The notes beneath the pieces were generated by a model, which had not been told where the DNA came from, searched no databases, and saw only the letters and a list, made by a program, of their open reading frames with translations. This document shows positions 32,108 to 42,283 of a DNA stretch of 64,000 bases, in pieces. A program made the position numbers and the translations under genes. The stretch is taken from NCBI RefSeq assembly GCF_035222275.1, contig NW_026946359.1, positions 6,262,001-6,326,000 of the forward strand. The letters are read 5' to 3'. The DNA comes from Podospora bellae-mahoneyi (Eukaryota; Ascomycota; Sordariomycetes; Sordariales; Podosporaceae). How positions within the stretch are numbered: position 1 is the stretch's first letter; every line of letters starts with the position of its first letter.

Positions 32108-35100
32108 TCAATACAAGCTCTCGGTATCCAAGCAAATTCTGATGCTCCCACTCCGATCCAACTCATTCAACTCATCCGCCAATTCCACCTTGGGCTTAGG
32201 AACCGGCTTCCTCGCATACCCCTTCAAACACCTAAACAAACTCCCCTTCGCCCTCCCCTCCTCAACAACAGCGCTAACATCAGCAATCATCTTCCCCGCC
32301 TCCTTCATCGCCTTCCCAGGCGTAACCGTATCCGCCAACCTCAACTCCCCCGCCGCCCTCTCCATCTCCGCCCTCAACAGCCACTTCTCCCAACTCCACC
32401 CCGCAACCAACCCCGTAACAGCAGCAATATTATCGCTCGACCCGCTCACCACCGCTTCCATCCGAAGAACCTCCCTCTCCTCCCCGCCCGCCTCATCCCG
32501 ACCGACACTCACCACCGGCTTGGGCAGCTTCTTGGGTCCCACCGGCATAGCAACCCACGCCCTCCTCACATCCTCGAAACCGGCCTTGTCAAGCCTCGAG
32601 ATGAAGTTCTTTGTCGGGCGGGCGTCATATCCCAGAGTCTGCAGCGCGAACCCAAACTCGACCGCCTTGGCGTTGCCCAACTCTCCCGCGTTGATGATGT
32701 CGGCATCCAAGAGGTTGAACTCGATGTAGCCTCCTGGCTTGAGGACGCGCATGCACTCGGCCAGACAGGCGTCCCACTCGTCCACCCCGTTCTCGCCCGA
32801 CATCTTCAGCACAGCATGGAGCTCACGAGCGGAGATGAGATCGAACTGGTTGTCCGCAAAGGGAAGCTTGGTCAACCTCTCCACCGCGACCTGCCTATGG
32901 TTGGGAGGGCCACGGATGTTGGAGTTGGAGAGTTGACGGATGGCCTTGGTGGTGACAGTATAAATCTTGCAGTTGGGGAACTGGAGGGCAGCATGCCAGG
33001 CCCAGTCGCAGGCGCCCTGGCCGCCGAGATCAAGGATTCTAGCCCGGTCACGGGGGAGGCCATTGCTGCCTGTGCCAGGGGCAAAGCTGGACTGACGAGC
33101 GAGGCGCTTGCCGACGGGAGCAGAAACAAGCCTGCCGCCGTTGAGCTGCTTGGTAGCGGCGACGTGCCAGGCGGACATGTGCATCTGGCTGAGGGCGTCA
33201 GCTTCCTTGTCGGCGCGGAGCTTCTCAGGGTCGTCAATGAGGTTGTCATCGCCGCGGACAACGTTGGTGCTCATGCGCTTCTTGGCGGACTGAGGGACGA
33301 CGGAGAGCTGGTACTTTCCGAGGAGCTGGTTGCGGTGGGCATCTCTGAGGGAAATGCGCTGGGCCTGAAGAGCCTCGAAGCGGGGCTGACGGTGGACAAA
33401 GGCGTCGGTGTGGCAGGAGCGGACGGTGAAGTCGGTGAAGGCGCGGTAGTAAGCCGACTCCTGACGGAGGAGCTTGGGTGGGAGCTTCTTGGGGGGTTGA
33501 GGGAAGTTGTCCAGGGGAAGGGCGGAGAAGCGGACGGACTTGGACTTCTTCAGGGGCACCTCTTCGGTAGCCTCAACCTTGGGCTCCTCGACCTTGTCCT
33601 CGGCCTCGGACTCGTGCTCAGAAGCCTCAGATTCTTGCTCCTCGGCCTCATCAGAGAAGCCGGCAACACCTTGAAGGTAGGCGCGCTGAGCCATGAGCCA
33701 CATCTGGGTGCGGCCAGCGTGGGAGACAACATTCTCCTCTTGCTTGGCGACATAATCACGGTCAAGCTCGGCAATGATCTCAGTAACAACGATTGGTGAG
33801 CTGGGCTCGCCAACAGCAGTCTCGGAAGCAGTGGCCTCAGACCGTCTAGGAGTGGGTGGAATTCTAATAGCAGTAAGAGGAACTGGGGTAGGCTCAATGC
33901 GAATGGCTGTCGGGAGGTCCTCCTGGCCCTGGGTCTCGGGGAACTCAACAACACGCTCGATGATGGCTGATGGCAGGTTGTCGAGGTGCAGTGGCCTGGG
34001 TGGTGGGGGAGGAACTCTGTCGCGGCTCCATGGGATCTTGTAAAAATTCTCAGCGGTTGTAGAAGTAGGCGGTTGGCCCTCATCGGTTTCCTCGCTGTTC
34101 TTCTCAGCGTGCCATGTTTGCCGGCTGGCAGACGAGAGCTCAGAAAAGAAGCCACCTGGGGATGGAATCTCGAGCTTGCTGAGATCAGCAAGAGACAGGC
34201 GGGCTGCTGATGGGGCCCGGTTCAAGTTGGTCATGATGCGGGGAGGCTGTCTGCGGGTTTGAGCCATCTCTTGTGGCACCTCAATAACCTGAGTGGGTTG
34301 CTCAGCAAACGCTGATTCGTCACCAGCGAGGGCCTGGAGAGTCTCGAGAGCACCAGGCTGGAGACGAACTCCAGACCACTCCTCATCGACACCATACTCA
34401 GAACCAACCACGGGAGTGGGTGGTGCTGACATGGCGGCCATTTCCTCCGAGTTGATGCTGCCGTCGAGAGATGGTGGGGCTGAGACGCGGGGAGTATCTT
34501 GTCTTTGCCTCAGTTCCATAAGTGACATGATAGCTGGTGACATGGCAACAGCGGATGGCGGTGTTGGTGGGATGGGCGACAAAACCTTCTTCGCGGCTTG
34601 CTGGACTTCCTCTGGGATCACAAGAGGGGTCAATGACCGGCGAAACTCAAGGGAGGCCCTGGATGATCTCTTGAGGTTCCTTGAACTCCTTGAGCTCCGG
34701 GTGGAGCTCCGTTGCCGGCCGATACCGTTTGCCTGAAGACGCTGCTTTCGTCGGATCTCGTCATCGGACACATCGTACAGATCATCAAACTCGGTGACAT
34801 CGGTCATGATACTCTCTCGGTTGTTGCTGCTGTGGTTCCACTGGAAGGATGGGTTTGATGATGAAGCTTCGGAGCTGACGTCGTCATTATCGAGCTCGGG
34901 CTCGCTCTCGTTAGTTGCCTGGGAGAGCACTGATGGTGTAGCTGGCAGGATCGGGGCGGCCAGAAAGTGCATTCCTCTTGGTGTGGGGAAGTGGTCGCTC
35001 ATGGGGGAAAGCCACTGTTCAATCTTCTCAACCGAAGGCCCGTTCCTTCTCCTCCTCGAGGCGAACGAGTCTCTCGAGTGCTCTGGCTCCTCCATTATAG

Positions 35101-35185
35101 GATTAAGTGTCCGCGCCGGCCTCCGCCGACCCTGCGGGGAGGGTGGCCGGTACGCAACCTGGGGCAGCAAAACTTGGTCGGACAT
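32108..35185 (-). CDS. Large SAM-dependent methyltransferase-domain protein
   Basis: Single exon, 1025 residues. The first ~540 residues are Ser/Arg/Pro-rich and look disordered, with an RRSTR/SSRSSR basic patch. The C-terminal third is a class I (Rossmann) methyltransferase. Motif I is RILDLGGQGACDWAW (about 715-729). It is followed by NCKIYTVTTKAIRQL, a motif II-like strand; LPFADNQFDLISARELHAVL (about 770-790), the motif IV region; and ECMRVLKPGGYIEFNLLD (about 812-829), the type-11 methyltransferase post-I block. I place it in a filamentous-fungal family whose substrate is not known to me. The upstream in-frame extension starts only at GTG, so the ATG at 35185 is used. Long plus-strand frames opposite it are codon-bias shadows. 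Confidence 0.83.
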   Translation of the reverse strand: MSDQVLLPQVAYRPPSPQGRRRPARTLNPIMEEPEHSRDSFASRRRRNGPSVEKIEQWLSPMSDHFPTPRGMHFLAAPILPATPSVLSQATNESEPELDNDDVSSEASSSNPSFQWNHSSNNRESIMTDVTEFDDLYDVSDDEIRRKQRLQANGIGRQRSSTRSSRSSRNLKRSSRASLEFRRSLTPLVIPEEVQQAAKKVLSPIPPTPPSAVAMSPAIMSLMELRQRQDTPRVSAPPSLDGSINSEEMAAMSAPPTPVVGSEYGVDEEWSGVRLQPGALETLQALAGDESAFAEQPTQVIEVPQEMAQTRRQPPRIMTNLNRAPSAARLSLADLSKLEIPSPGGFFSELSSASRQTWHAEKNSEETDEGQPPTSTTAENFYKIPWSRDRVPPPPPRPLHLDNLPSAIIERVVEFPETQGQEDLPTAIRIEPTPVPLTAIRIPPTPRRSEATASETAVGEPSSPIVVTEIIAELDRDYVAKQEENVVSHAGRTQMWLMAQRAYLQGVAGFSDEAEEQESEASEHESEAEDKVEEPKVEATEEVPLKKSKSVRFSALPLDNFPQPPKKLPPKLLRQESAYYRAFTDFTVRSCHTDAFVHRQPRFEALQAQRISLRDAHRNQLLGKYQLSVVPQSAKKRMSTNVVRGDDNLIDDPEKLRADKEADALSQMHMSAWHVAATKQLNGGRLVSAPVGKRLARQSSFAPGTGSNGLPRDRARILDLGGQGACDWAWHAALQFPNCKIYTVTTKAIRQLSNSNIRGPPNHRQVAVERLTKLPFADNQFDLISARELHAVLKMSGENGVDEWDACLAECMRVLKPGGYIEFNLLDADIINAGELGNAKAVEFGFALQTLGYDARPTKNFISRLDKAGFEDVRRAWVAMPVGPKKLPKPVVSVGRDEAGGEEREVLRMEAVVSGSSDNIAAVTGLVAGWSWEKWLLRAEMERAAGELRLADTVTPGKAMKEAGKMIADVSAVVEEGRAKGSLFRCLKGYARKPVPKPKVELADELNELDRSGSIRICLDTESLY

Positions 35186-37329
35186 TATGGTAACTGGTAT
35201 CGTTGGTAGGATCCAATACTCCAAAAAGCGTGGCACAAACACGCAAAATAAACTCTGTCAGGTAAGCCGGAAGACGACCTGCGCCGGAAATGTAACACTA
35301 ATTAAGAAAGATGGTGTGAAAGACAGGACCGGCTTCGGTCAACGAAGCACTATAATGTAAGTGCGCAAGAGGCGTAGAGAAGAGAATGGGGAAGACTCCA
35401 AATTGCCAACGGAGCCAGGTGACTGGAAAGCGAGATATTATAAGAAGCCCTCCACCAAAGAGACACCAACGACATGGGATCGAGATGCATACCCACCGAG
35501 GCGGCTAACGGCAAGATTCGATGGCTTCCTTCCCGCCAAGTTGATGGGACTGACAGATCGAGTCATTCGACATGGTGTGACCGCGGTCAGAGAAGCGCAG
35601 ATGGCACGCTGAACTGGCATCTCTGACGGCTTCTTGCTGCCGTCTGGCGGGTGTCTCTCGACATTGGCACACTAGTATGCGTCCGGCAGCATCACCAGTG
35701 CAATATCGACGGCGGCAGCGAATCAGCGGACGCATGGCCACCGGAACAGGTCGACGACGAATCGATAAATGCTATGCGAAGACAAGGCGCGCGCCAATGA
35801 GGTCTTGATGGTGGCAGTTCCAGGAACAGAGTGCAGCTGGTGTAGCCAATAAGAGCGAGAGGTGCAACGCCAGATGTAAGGCCGGCGCTTACAACGGCGC
35901 CTGGCCTCCCTCAATTGGTCCCGACAGCCTCTTCGCCCAAGATGAACCACCCACCTTTTCCGTCATCCCCACAAAAGCCATTCACCACAATACCTTTACC
36001 CATGTCGACGAAGCTGCACGCAATGGGCCTTCGCATGATGCTTCGTGGCGGCGTGAAACGGCAAAGACCAACAGTCGTGACCAGGAAACACCACATCCAA
36101 GAAACATTTCGTTGAGAGCGCCACTCGGCCGACCTGTCGATCTCCCTCGACATAGCGTGACAACCTATGGCCCTCCTCTCCGGTCCGTTGGTGCAGCCGC
36201 CCATCTAGCATGCCTGTTGCCGGCCTCTGGTGCTTCTTCAAGGTTGGTAGCACTTGCATATAACCCATCCCGCCAGCCCAACTCAGCTCTGATCACTATC
36301 ACCATCACTTTCGCTCCAGCTCAGCCAAGCTATTACTGCTCGATGCACAATAGCTGTGTGAATGTGGCAATGTAATGCCAACAGTGCCGTGAGCGCCAAG
36401 ATAGAGAGTGACAGGAAACACCAGATCTTCTGTTCCTGGCTGTCTGTCTTACCACACCTCTCCCTCTCGACGGAACTTTGGGTGTGTGTTTCCTGTCGGC
36501 TGATTGCTTGCATTTCTTCGCAATTGTGAAGATTGCCCAACTGCCAAACTCGGCAGATGTGCTGCTACCCCATCCCATATATGCAGCTTATGACCGAAAA
36601 CCGGAAGCTTCCATATGTGTTGTCAATGATAAGAAAAGGTGAGAATAAGAATAGAGACAGCCAGAGAGCCAACCTTGAGAGAACACTTGCGCTCTCACAG
36701 ACCTGTTGTTCAGATGTTCGGCTGGTGGCACGAAATAGTGGTGAGCGGTGACAGAAATCGTGATGAGTGACGAGTGCCGAGCAGTGGTGATCGAGCGCGA
36801 CGCTGGTGACTGAGATGAACGAGTGATGCTGACTGCAGAGCTTCGAGTTCATCCAAGGTAGGTGATAGTCGATCCGTGATAATCTCCCTAATCGCTAGCC
36901 GGTGTGCCGAGACTCGTGATCATGTCGGAAAGTCAATCAGACATGGAAGGAGCTTCGAAGCCGTACCGAAAGGGGATAGAAGATTGCACATGAGCACATT
37001 GTCGAGATGGAAGCGCCGGCTTGCCGCCACCACTTGGAGGCTTGGAGTTCGAGCCGCTGAAAGACAATGCGGGGCTCACATGCAAAACTGTAAAAGATGA
37101 TTGGTTGAATTCTGCCACTGATCAACTGCCAGAGAGCTCTGTCTCCGCCTTCCCCTTCCAGCTTCGCTGCTTTTTGTTCCTGTCGCAGTGCCCCGCCATC
37201 AAAGTCAGCCCCGCAGTCCAATTCCTAGGAGGGGCAGTCCATTCAGGCGAACATCCACGATAACAACCTCGCGATTATCATATCAAACCCAACTTCGATT
37301 TCTGTACCGGTCAGAACTCCCGAACTGTA
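35186..37329. promoter_or_regulatory. Divergent intergenic region, 2.1 kb
   Basis: Lies between the outward-reading methyltransferase and TMA22 genes. An open frame at 35361-35612 (83 codons) starts at GTG and has no family likeness. The rest shows only short frames. No gene is called, but a small unrecognised gene is possible. Confidence 0.45.
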
Positions 37330-38253
37330 ATGGCCGAGACCTCTGCTGCCAGCCGGCATGTGACCTACTGTGGTGGTAGGGAGCTCCGTTTCTTAGCAAT
37401 TCTGCCCCTCCATCCTGGAGCTGTCCCTCACAGTGACATCACCTGTTTGTGGCTGTCGCGATGCTCACCACCTCCCCTATTTATCCCTTTTCTCCTGCCG
37501 TCGTGAACATAATCCATAAGACAACCATAGCTAACCTATATTCTCCAGTGTGCACACTACCACCCGAGGTACGAACTGCCTCCCGCTACCCTTCCCCCTC
37601 CTCCTGCGCATGCCCATCTCTTCCAACACGCAACCCATCACGCGACACCCCTTAACCCAAACTGACACCCCGTCTCTTAGTACTGCGAATACGGCGGAAC
37701 AACCGCCAAATGTCAGAAATGGCTCGAAAAGTCCCACCCGGACCTCTACTCCAAGATCTGGTCCCCCGAAGCCCTCTCCGCAGCCACCGCCTCCCTCTCC
37801 CTTGAAGCCCAGGAACGCGCCGCCAAAGACGCCAAAAAGAAGGCCGCGAAAGCCGAGGCCGCCGAACAGAAGCAGGCCGAAAAGCTCTCCAACAGCGTCG
37901 TCACTATCAAGCGGATCGAGCGCAACAAGCGCAAGTATGTCACCTCTGTCTCTGGGCTGGAGGCTTTTGGGTTGGACTTGAAAAAGGTAATCTTATTACC
38001 CCCCCATGATATACCTTTGAAAGCAGGGGGATGTTGACAGTGACAAAAAAAACAGGTGTCCAAGGACTTTGGTAAGAAATTCGCGACCGGCTCGTCCGTC
38101 ACCAAAACCCCCTCGGGCGGTGAGGAAATCGTAGTCCAGGGTGATGTCAGTGATGAAATTGAGGAGTTCATCCTCGAAAAGTACAAGGATGTGCCCGAGG
38201 ATAACATTGAGCTGGTAGAAGATAAGAAGAAGAAGGGGGCTGCTGCTGGTTAA
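37330..38253 (+). CDS. tma22: Translation machinery-associated protein 22 (DENR/DRP1)
   Basis: Partner of Tma20/MCT-1 in recycling post-termination 40S ribosomal subunits and in reinitiation. Exons 37330-37375, 37549-37568, 37681-37986 and 38056-38253 give 189 residues, the normal family length. The second exon is only 20 nt. The joins recreate the conserved N-terminus: HVTYCGVCTLPPEYCEYGG, with the paired Cys motif (C-x2-C and a later C), then WLEKSHPDLYSKIW. The middle is Lys/Ala/Glu-rich and probably coiled. The C-terminal SUI1 domain has TIKRIERNKRKYVTSVSGLE and KKFATGSSVT, then VVQGDVSDEI. Intron ends are GTAGGG/CAG, GTACGA/TAG and GTAATC/CAG. All family blocks are intact. Confidence 0.95.
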
Positions 38254-38640
38254 ACAAGGATAAACATGGAGAGCGTGTTGGGTTCAGTTTCGTAGATAAA
38301 TCTGGAAAGGATGTTTCTTTTGTGCTTCAAGGAGCCAAATATTTGTTGGTGCTATAAAAAATAACAAAGACATGCTAGAATGACCCCCTTCTACCGGGTG
38401 GAAAAAAACTGGATATATATATAAAAAAAACACCACACAAACCCGCCCCTTGGTTGCTATATCCTATGGCCCCTTATCCCATATCGAACTGTACTATCCT
38501 GTACCCAACGACCAGCCTAAAACAAAACGCCACGTGCAATGATAATGCCCACCAACCACCCGATTCTCCCAAAGCCCTCAAATAATACCAAAATACTAAC
38601 ACAACGTCATCAGAACAGAACACGCCCCTTCATATCTCCC
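38254..38640. other. Convergent intergenic region
   Basis: 387 bp between the stops of tma22 and the Borealin-like gene. It is AT-rich around 38340-38430, with A runs. It probably holds both 3' UTRs; no gene was seen. Confidence 0.5.
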
Positions 38641-39893
38641 CTACACCTGCGCCCTCTTCCTCAACACCCGTCCCGCTGCACTCCCCGTCGTCCCAACCTT
38701 CCCTCCCGCCGCCGCAGCGGCAACGACCTTCTTCCCCGCGCTCGCCCCAACAGTCGCCGCCTTCTTCCCCCCTCCCAACCCGGAAATACCACTCTTGCTC
38801 TTCGCGTGCCCACTTCCCCCAGCCATCGCCTTCGTGATCGGGGGCCTCTCCCCCGGGGCCGTCGCCGGCCGCTTCTTAATCACCGTTCCCGTGCTCGCCT
38901 CGCTAGACTCCGAAGTGCCACTAACCCTTCGTTGTTGCTGCCCAGTCCGGTTGGCACCGGTTGTTCTTACCGCTTGCGGGGTAGGCGCAGCAGCTGTCAA
39001 GGCGCGTTTTCTCTTCACTGCGGAGGAAGAGGCTGTGGTGGAGGTGGACGATGAAAAGTTCATTTTTCTGACCGAAGCCGATGTTCCAGGGCGGGAGACC
39101 GACGGCGGGGGACGGGAGATGGTATTGTGTAAAGAGTGGGAGGTTGACGTGGTGCCTTTTGTCGGGGAGACATTTCCCGTTGGGCGGGCGATTCCCGAGC
39201 GGATGGTGTTGCCTGGTGTAGTCGTGGGGTTGCATCTACCGACCGTCCGGGTGTTTGAGGAGGTGGGGGAGAGGACGTTGTTGTTGTTTTGGCTTCGTGG
39301 CGGAGGAGGTTGCGCCTGGGATGACGATGGCGGCGGCAATTGCTCGGCTCTGGGACGCTTCTTCGGGTTAGCGAGCGCGTCGTTTTCGTTTTCCTTGTCG
39401 CCGCCGGTCATCTCGTGGCTGCGGCGCTTGGGCGGGGCACCTGCTGCTGCGGATGGGTAGGTCACGCCTCCTGCTCGGGGAGGGTAGACCTTGGAAGGGT
39501 TGGAGTCCTTTTCTGGTACGGGGGGTCCTTTGAGGTAGCCGGCTACGGCGGGTCGTTGCTGGTTGGAGTACTTGTCAAGCAAGTCGCCCATCTTCATTTT
39601 TCGGAGGGACATTGGGATGCGGTTGACGCGTATTTCAATTCGTGTCCGAAGACTTTGCGCGTGGATGCTGTAGTTTGTTCGGAGTTTGCGGGCTCGTTCG
39701 GTAACTGAGGGGGGTGTTAATTATGTTTGTCGCGTCAAGTAACAGTGGGATACATACTCTCGAGTTGAAGGTTCTCCATGAGAGCCTGCTTCTGCGTGGC
39801 TGTGACACCTCGTTTCCTCATCTTGATCGGACTCCTTTGACCGTCTAGGGCCGTTTCTGTCGGCACCATGGCCATTTCGTTGTCGCTCGACAT
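38641..39893 (-). CDS. nbl1: Borealin/Nbl1 N-terminal domain protein, chromosomal passenger complex
   Basis: Exons 39758-39893 and 38641-39704, with a 53-nt intron (GTATGT...CAG), give 399 residues. The N-terminal ~95 residues match Borealin/Nbl1: RKRGVTATQKQALMENLQLE, then ITERARKLRTNYSIHAQSL, RTRIEIRVNRIP and MSLRKMKMGDLLDKY. This is the helix that packs with INCENP/Sli15 and Survivin/Bir1 and brings Aurora kinase to centromeres and the spindle midzone. Yeast Nbl1 is little more than this domain. Here about 300 further residues follow, rich in Ser, Thr, Pro and Ala and strongly basic at the end (KKAATVGASAGKKVV), probably disordered and perhaps binding DNA or microtubules. It is divergent from rpn10 across 611 bp. 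Domain call is strong; role of the tail is inference. Confidence 0.88.
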
Positions 39894-40504
39894 TGGTTCT
39901 GTGGTTTTATCGGAGTGGAAGAAACTACGGCGCAATAGGTTGATGAACGCGGTTGTAGGGGATAGATCAAGTATTTCGTCCGTAGAATATTTGAATTGCA
40001 GAAAGTCCTGTGCCAAATTCTGGTCAAAACAAGATTCGCAAGGGGCGAGTTGAGCGAACAGTCGAAATGTGGGAAGGGCTACCCGCGATCTTTGACGTGA
40101 GTGGCCCGTGTTTGCAAAGTAAACAAATGCCAGAGCTAGGTGTTTGGGGGCGCACGGTTGCCTGTGGGGCTTGAATTTTGGTGGGGTCAGCCAGGCGCAA
40201 CCCCAGGTGGTACCGCTACCTGCTGATAGCGGCACAGTGTGAGGCCTTATCGGTGACGCTACCTTGAGGCTTTGGACCAGGGTTGGGTGTCGGCGCGACG
40301 GTCTCCAGGCTGAACCGCCTTACGCAGGCGGGAGCTCTGTTACCTCAGCACATTCACTTCCAGTTGCTTTTCGAAGCTTCAACTTCAAACCACCCGACAA
40401 TTCCACAGCCCATCTCTCCCTTTGTCAGTGTTTTACTGATAAACTACGGCCAATCCACTTTTGCTTCTCCTTATTCAGACAACACCCCAAACCAACTGCC
40501 CAAC
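39894..40504. promoter_or_regulatory. Divergent promoter, nbl1 / rpn10
   Basis: 611 bp separate the two outward-reading start codons. It includes an inverted repeat, CCGCTA-N8-TAGCGG, at 40213-40232, and a CT-rich stretch just upstream of rpn10. No sequence matching the yeast proteasome element GGTGGCAAA was found. Confidence 0.55.
40213..40232. repeat. Inverted repeat CCGCTA-N8-TAGCGG
   Basis: Perfect 6-bp arms with an 8-bp spacer in the shared nbl1/rpn10 upstream region. The outer CCG and CGG triplets are in everted orientation, as bound by some dimeric zinc-cluster factors. Binding is not shown. Confidence 0.6.
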
Positions 40505-41432
40505 ATGGTGCTCGAGGCGGTCATGATCGTGGTGGACAACAGCGAGAGCAGCAGGAACGGCGACTACACACCAACCCGGTTCGAGGCGCAATGCGATGCC
40601 GTTAACATCCTCTTCCAGAACGTCATCCAGGGCAATCCCGAGTCGTCGGTCGGTCTTATGAGCATGGGCGGCAAGGGCCCTGAGGTTCTGGCGACTCTTA
40701 CGGTAGATCAAGGCAAGATCCTCGAAGGCTTGCATCGGACGAAAAAGAACATCCGTGGATCCGCTCATCTTGCGACTGGTATTCAAGTAGCACATGTGAG
40801 TTGCTGCGCAGTGAGGATCAACTTCTCCTAATGCTGACCGATGGTGTCTTCTGTAGCTCGCCCTCAAGCACCGACAAAACAAATCCCAGCGGGCGCGCAT
40901 CGTCGTGTTTGTCTGCTCCCCCATCGAAGACATCGAGAGCGACCTGGTCAAGCTCGCCAAGAAGATGAAGAAGGCCAACACGAGTGTCGACTTTGTGCTG
41001 TTTGGCGATATAGATGAGGAGAATCAGAAGAAGCTCACGGCGTTCAACGAAATAGTCAAGGGCAGTGGCCAGGGCTCGCATCTGGAGGTTATTCCCCCCA
41101 GTTCCAAGCTGCTCAGCGATCAGCTTCTCGCTACACCCATTTTTCTTGGAGAGAATGCCGGTCAAGGTGGTGCCGGCGGTGGTGGCAGTGCTGCCGAGGA
41201 ATTCGAGTTCGGCGTCGACCCGTCCGCTGACCCAGAGTTGGCGCTGGCTCTGCGTATGAGTATGGAAGAGGAAAAGGCCCGGCAGGAGAGGGCAGCTCGT
41301 GCCGAGGCGGAGGCTGCTGGTCAGAACACGTTGGAGACTGTCAAGGAAGATAACGAGTCAACACCTCTGCTGGGCAAAGACGGAGAGCCCAGTGGCAACA
41401 AGAAGGATGATGATAAGATGGACACCTCTTAG
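40505..41432 (+). CDS. rpn10: 26S proteasome regulatory subunit Rpn10
   Basis: Ubiquitin receptor between the lid and base of the proteasome. Exons 40505-40795 and 40857-41432, with a 61-nt intron (GTGAGT...TAG), give 288 residues. Residues 1-190 are the von Willebrand A domain: MVLEAVMIVVDNSESSRNGD with the MIDAS-like D-x-S-x-S, VGLMSMGGKGPEVLATLT, and RARIVVFVCSPIED with SHLEVIPP. After a Gly-rich linker comes one ubiquitin-interacting motif, DPELALALRMSMEEE (about 222-236), then an acidic/Lys tail. One UIM is typical of fungi (metazoan S5a has two). The intron is at the domain's conserved LATGIQVAH. Confidence 0.96.
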
Positions 41433-41693
41433 TAACAGGGCACCAATGGCTTCGCATCGCGCTCAGAATGTGTGATGGCACACGATATCAACTCTTCCCA
41501 AAGAATCAGCGGTTATGCCCCCAGCGGAAGGGCTTCTTCTTGTAGAATAGATCTGTTCTGTCATTAAACGGCGGAGTAATTCCCCTAATCGCACTGTGGA
41601 TCTCATAATGTTTCCCATGAACGCCTGATAACTCCTCATGCTTGAATCCGACACTTGACAGACCAACACCAGCCCTTGACCAGCAGACACTGT

Positions 41694-42283
41694 CTACCTG
41701 TTGTTGATCTCCCTAATATACGACAACAACTTCCTGTCAAACATGTCGCAGCGCACCGGCATTTCCAACTGGTAGAATGGGTTCTTCATGACATAGTCTG
41801 TGTACATCTCGTAGACCCGCCGCATGGTCAAATCGACGTTTGTTTGTGTTGTGTCGGTGAAGAGGAGGAACTTGATGCCTGTCAGAGTAGTGAAGCATTG
41901 CAGCCGAAAGTTTTCTGACTCTAGGACTTCCAATCCGGATGGTGGTTCCGGCCGGATCATGGTGCCAGCTGATGAGGCCGAGTTGCGGTTTGCTCCGGGG
42001 GTGGGGATGGGGCTGAGGCGGGCTGTAATGGCGTGGACGCTTGAGGTGATGGGTGTCAGTAAGGACAAAGTGAGGAGTGGCGGCCTCATACCCATGGAAA
42101 GTACCAGCGAGGACGAGATAGTCGTTGGTGCTGATTTTGTTTAGGCCCCCTTCGTGGAAGGTTCGGTTGTAAATGAGACCGCCGGCCTTGTTGATGATGA
42201 TGAGTGCGAAGACGGTCCTGGGGAATGTACTGTAAGTATGGCGACAGTAGTGAATAGGGGGGTGGGTTATGAGAGACACACAT
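41694..42283 (-). CDS. trs23: TRAPP complex subunit Trs23 (TRAPPC4, sybindin family)
   Basis: Core subunit of the TRAPP vesicle-tethering complexes, with a longin fold; part of the Rab1/Ypt1 exchange site. Exons 42282-42283, 42092-42217 and 41694-42039 give 157 residues. The first coding exon is only the two bases AT of the start codon: a 64-nt intron (GTGTGT...CCAG) joins AT to G, giving MTVFALIIINKAGGLIYNR. Support: the CTGCCACCATG context, and family members start at this point. The unspliced alternative is an in-frame ATG at 42297, which would add about 26 unrelated residues. Other blocks: FRLQCFTTLTGIKFLLFT and RRVYEMYTDYVMKNPFYQLE, then MPVRCDMFD near the C-terminus. Intron 2 ends in AAG. 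Confidence 0.9.

Noticed and set aside
32102-33799. 565-codon plus-strand frame opposite the methyltransferase gene
   Set aside because: It is an antisense shadow of a GC-biased coding strand; the minus-strand product has clear methyltransferase motifs and this one has none.
35361-35612. 83-codon plus-strand frame in the methyltransferase/tma22 gap
   Set aside because: Begins at GTG, has no recognisable motif and no supporting splice context; kept only as a remote possibility.
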